From JAJXSS01 sp964547135 (GTDB taxonomy: Bacteria; Planctomycetota; Phycisphaerae; Phycisphaerales; Phycisphaeraceae), in assembly GCA_964547135.1 (NCBI GenBank), contig CAZJMK010000006.1, forward strand, positions 26,112 through 90,111: a DNA stretch of 64,000 bases, read 5' to 3'. Of the stretch, positions 58,601 to 64,000 are shown piece by piece (the stretch's first letter is position 1; each line of letters begins with the position of its first letter). The translations under genes and the position numbers were made by a program. A model generated the notes under the pieces. The model worked only from the letters and a program-made list of their open reading frames with translations, was not told the DNA's origin and made no database searches.

Positions 58601-60883
58601 ATGGCTGTCGATCATGTCTGGCATTTTTTTCGAGCCGGCGGGTTTGATCAGGTACGTTTGCAAAGCGGGGCTGACATCGCCAACCTCGACAAACTTGATC
58701 AGAAACTTTGGGTCGCCCTGGCCTGTCCGGTCAAGGGACTTGAGTTTGACCAGCGCACGCTGGAGTTGATCGACACCGATAAAGATGGCCGGATTCGTGC
58801 CCCGGAAATGATCGCAGCCGGGAAATGGGCATGTTCACTTTTGAAAAACCCGGATGACCTGCTGAAAGGGTCACCCGCGTTGCCATTGACAGCCATCAAC
58901 GACAAAGACCCGTTGGGGGCGCAGATGCTGGCCTCGGCCAAGCAGGTGCTGGCCAACCTGGGTAAAACCGCAGCCGGGCAGATCAGCGTGAGCGACACCA
59001 CCGACACGGTGCAAATGCTGGCCCAGACCAAATTCAACGGCGACGGCATCATCACTGCCGAGTCTGCCGACGACCCTGGCGTGCAGGCGGTGATCAAAGA
59101 CATTTTGGCGTGTACCACCCCGGTCACCGATCGTAGTGGCAAGCCGGGCATCAACACCGCGTTGGTCGATCAGTTTTTTGGCGAGTTGCAGGCTTTTGCC
59201 GACTGGTGGGGCAAGGGTGAAAAGGAAGCAGCCTCGGTGTTGCCTTTGGGCGATGCGACAGCCGGGGCCTTGACAGCCCTCAAAGCGGTGAAGGCGAAAA
59301 TCGACGACTACTTCACCCGTTGTCACCTGGCGGCCTTCGACCCGCGCACGGTGTCAGCCAGCAATCGCAATGAGGCGGACTACGCAGCACTGCTGAGCAA
59401 AGACTTATCCGCCACCGGCAGTGAAGTGGCTGGGTTTCCGCTCGCACTCGTGGCCCCCGGCAAGGCATTACCCCTCAAGCAGGGCGTCAACCCCGCATGG
59501 GCTGCGGCCATTGACGAGTTCGTCGCCAAGGTGGTCAAACCCATTTTGGGGGAGCGCACGGAACTCACCGAAGCCGACTGGTCCGCGGTCGGCGGCAAGC
59601 TCGCCGCCTTTGACGCATGGATGTCGGGCAAAGCCGGGGCCTCGGTCGAAAAACTGGGCATCGCCCGGGTGCGTGAATTACTCGCTGGTGACGGCAAGGC
59701 CAAAGTAGCTGAACTGATTGCGCAAGACAAAGCCTTGGAACCGGAATTCAACGCCATTTCCGCGGTCGATCAACTGACACGCTATCACCGGGACTTATGC
59801 AAGCTGCTGGTCAACTTTGTCAACTTCTCCGATTTTTACAGCCGACGTGACAAGGCGGTGTTTCAGGTCGGTCGCCTGTACCTGGACACGCGCAGTTGTG
59901 ATTTGTGTGTACGGGTGGACGATGCCGGCAAACATGGAACCATGGCCCCGTTGTCGCAGGCGTACCTGTTGTATTGCGACCTGGTGCGCAAAGCCACGGG
60001 CGAAAAAATGAGCATCGCCGCGGCGATGACGGATGGTGACAGTGACAACCTGATGGTCGGTCGCAACGGCATCTTTTATGATCGACAGGGACGCGATTGG
60101 GACGCCACGATCACCAAAATCGTCGATAACCCGATCAGCATTCGCCAGGCTTTCTGGCTGCCGTATAAACGGGTGATACGGTCGATTCAGGAACAGATGG
60201 CCAAGCGTGCCGCCGCAGCCGATGCCGCTCGACAGGCGCAGTTGGACAGCGGGGCAAGCGCAGCCATGGCCGGCAAACCGCCGACACCCCCGACGCCGGC
60301 TGCACCTCAAAAACTGGATGTCGGCATCATCGCCGCCTTCAGCCTGGCGTTTGGTTTTGTGGCCACCGCCTTTGCCGGCATCATGAACTGGCTGGCCGGC
60401 ACACCGACCTGGATGTTGCCCTTGTATGTCGTGTTGCTGCTGCTGTTGATATCAGGCCCGTCGATGGTCATTGCGTGGCTGAAACTGCGTCAGCGCAACC
60501 TTGGGCCGATATTGGACGCCAACGGCTGGGCGGTCAACGCCAAGGCGAAAATCAACATTCCCTTCGGTCGTTCGCTCACGGCTGTCGCCCATTTGCCCGA
60601 AGGTTCGCAGCGTGATTTGGTGGACCCCTACGCGGAAAAGAACACCGGTCGCACCTGGGCCATCATCATCGCCATCGTGGCAATCCTGCTGGGCGGGTTG
60701 TGGTACTTCGGGGTGATTGACAAGGCTGTGCCGGGGCTATTGCCCAAGTCGGGTTATGTGCTTCGCGTGGAGGAACAGAAGCGATTGGATGCGGAAAAGC
60801 GTGCGTTGGAAGAGGCTGCCAAAGCCGTTGAAAAAGCCGCGAGCGAGGCCGGCTCAAACCTGACGCCGCCGGCACCACGATGA
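58601..60883 (+). CDS. Large EF-hand-like membrane protein of unknown function
   Basis: The protein is 760 aa from ATG 58601. The N-terminus has the EF-hand-like loop DTDKDGRIRAPE (about 58-69) and a second loop KFNGDGIITAESADD, suggesting Ca2+ binding. A large helical domain rich in Ala/Lys follows, with a conserved-looking stretch NFVNFSDFYSRRDKAVFQVG and SCDLCVRVDDAGKHGTMAPL. Three membrane helices (VGIIAAFSLAFGFVATAFAG, LPLYVVLLLLLISGPSMVIA, AIIIAIVAILLGGLWYFGVI) and a C-terminal coiled coil of Lys/Glu/Ala end it. I do not recognise the family. It is large, well coding, and stands alone. Confidence 0.8.
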   Translation: MAVDHVWHFFRAGGFDQVRLQSGADIANLDKLDQKLWVALACPVKGLEFDQRTLELIDTDKDGRIRAPEMIAAGKWACSLLKNPDDLLKGSPALPLTAINDKDPLGAQMLASAKQVLANLGKTAAGQISVSDTTDTVQMLAQTKFNGDGIITAESADDPGVQAVIKDILACTTPVTDRSGKPGINTALVDQFFGELQAFADWWGKGEKEAASVLPLGDATAGALTALKAVKAKIDDYFTRCHLAAFDPRTVSASNRNEADYAALLSKDLSATGSEVAGFPLALVAPGKALPLKQGVNPAWAAAIDEFVAKVVKPILGERTELTEADWSAVGGKLAAFDAWMSGKAGASVEKLGIARVRELLAGDGKAKVAELIAQDKALEPEFNAISAVDQLTRYHRDLCKLLVNFVNFSDFYSRRDKAVFQVGRLYLDTRSCDLCVRVDDAGKHGTMAPLSQAYLLYCDLVRKATGEKMSIAAAMTDGDSDNLMVGRNGIFYDRQGRDWDATITKIVDNPISIRQAFWLPYKRVIRSIQEQMAKRAAAADAARQAQLDSGASAAMAGKPPTPPTPAAPQKLDVGIIAAFSLAFGFVATAFAGIMNWLAGTPTWMLPLYVVLLLLLISGPSMVIAWLKLRQRNLGPILDANGWAVNAKAKINIPFGRSLTAVAHLPEGSQRDLVDPYAEKNTGRTWAIIIAIVAILLGGLWYFGVIDKAVPGLLPKSGYVLRVEEQKRLDAEKRALEEAAKAVEKAASEAGSNLTPPAPR

Positions 60884-61323
60884 CACGAAAAAGAGAGGAG
60901 CAGTATTCGGGAGATAGCGCCGCGATTTATTGCGTCTGATCGGTGTGGTTCATCGGTTGATCGGTGAGTCGGTTAATCGGTAAGAGCAAAGGCAAGTCTG
61001 ACCGAGTACCCGATGCACCGAATCGCCGATGAACGATGCAGAATCCCCGGCCCCTCACCACTCGCTGCGCTCGTGGTTCGTTCCCGGCTTGATTCTGCAG
61101 ATTCGAAATTCGAAATCCGAAATTCGAAATTTTCTTCGCACTTGACCACTTGACCACTTCATGTCTTCGCGGCCCGATCCGTTGCAGCGTTACCTTGGCA
61201 CAAACCAAGTCGCTTGTTAAAATGCGGCAGGTAATCTGTTTCATAAAATCGTCTGTAAAGTCTGCTCAAGTGTCGGCTGACCAGTTCAATGAACGAGCCT
61301 TGAGCATGACAGTGTCCGTTTCT
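60884..61323. other. Gap with M-G-F'-H'-I' repeat and tRNA promoter
   Basis: Motif M (TAGCGCCGCGATTTATTGCG), G palindrome (about 60948-61036; loop AAGAGCAAAGGCAAGTCTG), F' (about 61041-61096), H' (TTCGAAATTCGAAATCCGAA), I' (CACTTGACCACTTGACCACT), then promoter and leader of the tRNA gene. Confidence 0.8.
61195..61223 (+). promoter_or_regulatory. Candidate sigma-70 promoter of tRNA-Gly
   Basis: TTGGCA (61195-61200) and TAAAAT (61218-61223), 17 bp apart, each one base from consensus, about 100 bp upstream of the tRNA. Confidence 0.65.
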
Positions 61324-61395
<72 letters not shown>

Positions 61396-61446
61396 TTTGG
61401 TTAGTGCGTCGAAAGCACTGACCAACCCGGCTGCTAACCGGGCGTA

Positions 61447-61523
61447 AACCCCTCCGACCTCACTTCCCGGAACATGGTCGGCAGGGGTTTTTTTTGCGCC
61501 GGCGCAAAAAAAACCTGCCGACC
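61447..61523 (+). terminator. tRNA terminator with alternative long hairpin (three-arm structure)
   Basis: Arm 1 AACCCCTCCGACC (61447-61459) can pair with arm 2 GGTCGGCAGGGGTT (61476-61489) followed by eight T: a classical terminator. Arm 2 plus its T-tract (61476-61500) can instead pair almost perfectly with arm 3 (61501-61523: GGCGC, eight A, CCTGCCGACC), forming a 23-bp hairpin that would destroy the terminator. Confidence 0.75.
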
Positions 61524-61727
61524 GGTGTCACACGTATGGCACTCACACGGGAAATTTCTGTTGCAAGCCAATCTGTTTCGCCGACAATGATGTCCAAGTT
61601 CCCTGACCAGGCATTAGCAGTGCCGGTCAAACAATCCGCAGTTTCGCGTGCCCTGTGTGGGGCCCGCACACCCTCCCCGATCACCCACGGCCGTGGGTGG
61701 TCGGCTATGCACCCTCTGGAGTCCCTC

Positions 61728-62222
61728 ATGGGCGTCCCCTACCTCCGCATCACGATCGACATAGATGCCACATTCCAAATAGTCGGTCAAAGGGTGGAAA
61801 AGATATCCCCCGGTCATCCACCAAACGGACATGTAGCTGCCGCACCACCACCACCACCACCACCCCTGCGGCGAGTGATGGGTGAGTCATTGCGTGCTGC
61901 TGCCGGCAGTGATGACATGGCCGGCGAAAGCGCGTGGGTCCGTCTCATCGACCAATTGACGGGTGACGAGGACCTGCATCCGAGTTTCGCGGGGCAGTCG
62001 CCCCGCGACATTTTCCGTATGCCTGGCGTCGCCCAGGAAGTCCGCTTGCTTGCGTCTGCGGGCGTCATCAACTCTCTTGAGCTCGTGCTGCGTCGAGGCG
62101 TGAAAAGATGTAGCGAGGTTCGGAGATGGGTAGAAAAAAAACGACAGAGTCAGAGAATCGAAAATGCAGCGTGTCTGATGGCCTCGGTGATTCTGGCCGA
62201 TCATCCAGGGAAAAAACAATGA
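61728..62222 (+). CDS. Small protein upstream of integrase, possible element accessory protein
   Basis: The protein is 164 aa from ATG 61728 (GGAG 6 nt upstream); longer starts at 61587 or 61536 lack a ribosome site. A poly-Pro run (7 residues, from CCA/CCC repeats) near residue 40 separates the N-terminus from a helical domain (SAWVRLIDQLTGDEDLHPSF, PRDIFRMPGVAQEVRLLASA, LELVLRRGVKRCSEVRRWVE). Its stop overlaps the integrase ATG by 4 bp (ATGA), so they are co-translated. It may be an excisionase-like or regulatory factor, but no known DNA-binding motif is clear. Confidence 0.6.
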   Translation: MGVPYLRITIDIDATFQIVGQRVEKISPGHPPNGHVAAAPPPPPPPLRRVMGESLRAAAGSDDMAGESAWVRLIDQLTGDEDLHPSFAGQSPRDIFRMPGVAQEVRLLASAGVINSLELVLRRGVKRCSEVRRWVEKKRQSQRIENAACLMASVILADHPGKKQ

Positions 62223-63184
62223 CCAAGCAGAAATTCGTCCCGCCCAAATCACTACCAATCGGCGTGCCCAAAAAAAAAGCCACAGTCGGAGACCTGGTCA
62301 TGGCATTCCTCTATTGGGCATGGCATCATCACGGCGGTACCGGTCAGCGATCGGAGTACGACAACCTGCTGAACTGTACGAGCGAATTCTGTGAGCTGCA
62401 TGGCTCCCGCCTGGTCGAGACCATCATGGCGAGCGATCTCATCGATGCCCGGCAGAAAATGATTGACCGCGACCTGAGCAGATCGTACATCAACAGCCGG
62501 GTGCGTCGGCTGCGTCGCATCTTCCGCTGGGGAGTCGAGCAGGGGATCGTGCCGTCCATGGTGCTCACATCACTGGCCAGCGTCTCGGCATTACGGCCAA
62601 ACGACCAGGTGCGTGAGAGTGCCGGCGTGCGGGCGATCACCGTCGACGAGCTGCGCACGATCACCTCGCAGATGACCGATGACATGATCGCCGCCATGAC
62701 TGCCCTAGCCTACTGGACCGGGGCCCGGCCAGGCGAGTTGGTACAAATGCACAGCGACGAAATCATCAAAGGTGAGGAAGTCTGGGAGTATCGACCGCGT
62801 CGACACAAAACCATGCACCTGGGGATGCACCGGATCGTCTACATCGGTCCCAGGGCACGGGCGACGCTGGAACCCTACCTGACCCCACCCCCCCTATTCA
62901 GCGGCCTGATTACGAGCGTGCAGGGGCCGCTGTGGTGGCGCACCCCGAACTCCAGGTGGACCGTCAACACCTGGGGCCGAGAGTTTCGCACCGCCGCCCG
63001 ACGAGCCGGGGTGCAGGGAGTGAGTCTGCTGAGTCTGCGTCACGGGGCAGCACAACGTCTGCGAGATGCATCAGGCATCGAGGCGGCGCGGGCTGTGCTC
63101 GGCCATGCGTGCGCGAGTACCACGGAAATCTACGCCAGTGAAAGCGCCCAACTCGCTCGCCGGGTGGCGCGACAACTGGGTTGA
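62219..63184 (+). CDS. Tyrosine recombinase/integrase (phage or integrative-element type)
   Basis: The protein is 321 aa from ATG 62219 (CCAGGGA upstream). A SAM-like core-binding domain (about 20-115: LVETIMASDLIDARQKMIDR, YINSRVRRLRRIFRWGVEQG) precedes the catalytic domain: Arg in YWTGARPGELVQM, LSLRHGAAQRL (Arg kept; the usual first His of H-X2-R is Leu), LGHACASTTEIYAS (His and Tyr nucleophile). It is encoded 0.8 kb downstream of tRNA-Gly in the same direction, as in integrative elements. Substitution in the HxxR motif occurs in some active recombinases. Base composition and codon use differ from the rest of the window. Confidence 0.9.
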   Translation: MTKQKFVPPKSLPIGVPKKKATVGDLVMAFLYWAWHHHGGTGQRSEYDNLLNCTSEFCELHGSRLVETIMASDLIDARQKMIDRDLSRSYINSRVRRLRRIFRWGVEQGIVPSMVLTSLASVSALRPNDQVRESAGVRAITVDELRTITSQMTDDMIAAMTALAYWTGARPGELVQMHSDEIIKGEEVWEYRPRRHKTMHLGMHRIVYIGPRARATLEPYLTPPPLFSGLITSVQGPLWWRTPNSRWTVNTWGREFRTAARRAGVQGVSLLSLRHGAAQRLRDASGIEAARAVLGHACASTTEIYASESAQLARRVARQLG

Positions 63185-64000
63185 GCCTGACTGAATCTGG
63201 TGCCGCCGGCCAGGACCTGAAAGAAATTCCGGCACTCTGCCTCTCTCAAAAACAGCCTGTTTTACGCGATTTTCGGACAATCGCGCCCTCTCACTCTCTA
63301 TCAAACTCTCTATCAATCTCTGATAGAGTTGAGAGCCTCCAATTAAATCTCTCTGACTTGAGTCAGTGAGAGCTTTGGCGGGAGAGTGAGTGAGGCCGCG
63401 AGCCGCGAAGTTTGTCGCGGTGTCGCGTCTGCAAATCACGCCTGGTCCCGTCATCGTCGTAGCCTGGTTGTCGCGGTGTCGCGGGATCACCGCCAGTGTC
63501 GTCGTGGCCTCACTGGAACGCCTGGTGATTCGCCGCGGAAGAACGCGAGCGGGTCACCCTGCCCGTGATTGTGCGTCTACCAAGCGAGGTTCCCGCCCCG
63601 CTCCCTGGCGTCGCTCCGGCTGCGCTGCGCTGTGCCTGCGCTGCCAGGTTCGCTGTGCGGGTCGCCGCCCCGCTCCATGCGGGGTCGCTACGCGGGCATC
63701 CTGGCCCGCTTCGCTCGGCTCTGTCTCACGCGTGCTCGCGGCTGCATCGAGCCGCTGCCATGCAGACACAGGCGGCTCGATGCAGCTCCCCGCCACCCCG
63801 CGTCGGCTCCTGCCGTCGCGTCCCTCGGTCCACAGGCAGTGTGTCCCCCTTGAAGTGTGCACCCAATGACTCCGTCCGATGATGCGCTCCGCTCGCCCCG
63901 CTCCCGCTGCTTCCGCCCGCCGCCCTGGCTCGCACGTCGGAACGCCTCCGCGTGGCTCGGCTTGGCCGAGCCGCTGCGCTCCGCGAGTGCGTCCGCCGCA
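63185..64000. other. Non-coding or unresolved element DNA with palindromic operator-like region
   Basis: 63296-63328 has direct repeats CTCTATCA (12 bp apart) and the palindrome CTCTATCA-ATCTC-TGATAGAG; 63350-63372 holds CTGACT-TG-AGTCAG. From 63386 the sequence is very G+C-rich; several overlapping ORFs cross it but their Arg/Ala-rich translations lack domain character. Nothing can be called with confidence. Confidence 0.5.
63296..63372. promoter_or_regulatory. Operator- or iteron-like inverted/direct repeat cluster
   Basis: CTCTATCA direct repeats at 63296 and 63308, inverted partner TGATAGAG at 63321, and a second dyad CTCTCTGACTTGAGTCAGTG (63350). It could be a repressor operator or replication/excision site of the integrated element. 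Confidence 0.5.

Noticed and set aside
63390..63869. 159-residue and overlapping ORFs at the right end
   Set aside because: Their Arg/Ala/Pro/Ser-rich translations in several frames reflect G+C-rich DNA; no start signal or motif supports any of them.

Overview
The window looks like chromosomal DNA of a planctomycete, most likely of the Phycisphaerae type. The basis is two secreted proteins ending in PEP-CTERM sorting signals, two pseudopilins (one with the planctomycete-style H-X9-DG signature), a MoxR/DUF58/BatA/giant vWA block, a membrane-anchored GspE-like protein beside a PilT-like ATPase, and moderately high G+C. No rRNA, CRISPR array or complete phage is visible. The only RNA gene called with confidence is a tRNA-Gly(CCC).

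Layout. 1-2.7 kb: the 3' part of a clan GH-A glycoside hydrolase, probably frameshifted from its CBM9-like C-terminal part, plus a gene remnant. 2.6-5.6 kb: a membrane protein, a cysteine desulfurase and an ANTAR response regulator. 6.1-13.6 kb: a minus-strand operon MoxR ATPase, DUF58, BatA-like vWA, with a giant double-vWA/GATase-like protein upstream. 14.4-19.6 kb: a sugar ABC importer (binding lipoprotein and two permeases, no ATPase) plus a sodium:solute symporter. 19.9-31 kb: pseudopilins, a PEP-CTERM protein, mdh, panD, a histidine kinase, a ferredoxin-type aldo/keto reductase, an orphan BrnA-like antitoxin and an MTA phosphorylase. 31-36.4 kb: a Xer recombinase, two lipoproteins and an APH-like kinase. 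36.8-43.3 kb: PilT-like ATPase, degenerate GspE, CvpA-like protein and murD. 43.4-61 kb: HDAC-like deacetylase, PEP-CTERM trypsin-like protease, M29 aminopeptidase, HTH regulator, etfB/etfA, acyl-CoA dehydrogenase, glycosyltransferase, rph, an aminotransferase and a large EF-hand-like membrane protein. 61.3-64 kb: tRNA-Gly followed by a tyrosine integrase and a compositionally different tail, probably the edge of an integrated element running off the window.

The most unusual feature is the non-coding DNA. Nearly every gap is built from a small set of palindromic repeat modules. I letter them: A (a 26-bp arm beginning TGACGCCG, ending CCGGAT), B (GGTGGGGCAGGCGTC), E (AGCGCGGACGCTTGGC), F (CAAGCC..GAACGAGG..GGGCTTGGGTAT), G (GGTTAATCGGTGAGTCGG), H (AATTTCGAATTTCGGATTT), I (GAAGTGGTCGAGTG), J (TGGATAATGGATGATGG) and K (CCCTCTCCC..GGGAGAGGG). 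I, H, F and G occur in a fixed order and polarity, starting at or just after stop codons, and at 36.4-36.7 kb nearly the whole set forms a nested foldback. At 49.39-49.92 kb a perfect 39-bp inverted repeat of module G encloses a four-helix-bundle (23S rRNA IVS/Avd-like) gene placed between etfB and etfA. This looks like an rRNA-type intervening-sequence element that has moved into a protein operon and shares its ends with the dispersed repeats. It is the best candidate here for an undescribed system.

Other points of interest are a promoter-to-terminator unit of about 100 nt (53.8-53.9 kb) that may be a small RNA or a leader, a three-arm terminator/anti-terminator-like structure after the tRNA, repeat DNA captured inside coding regions, and a GspE homologue that has lost its catalytic residues.
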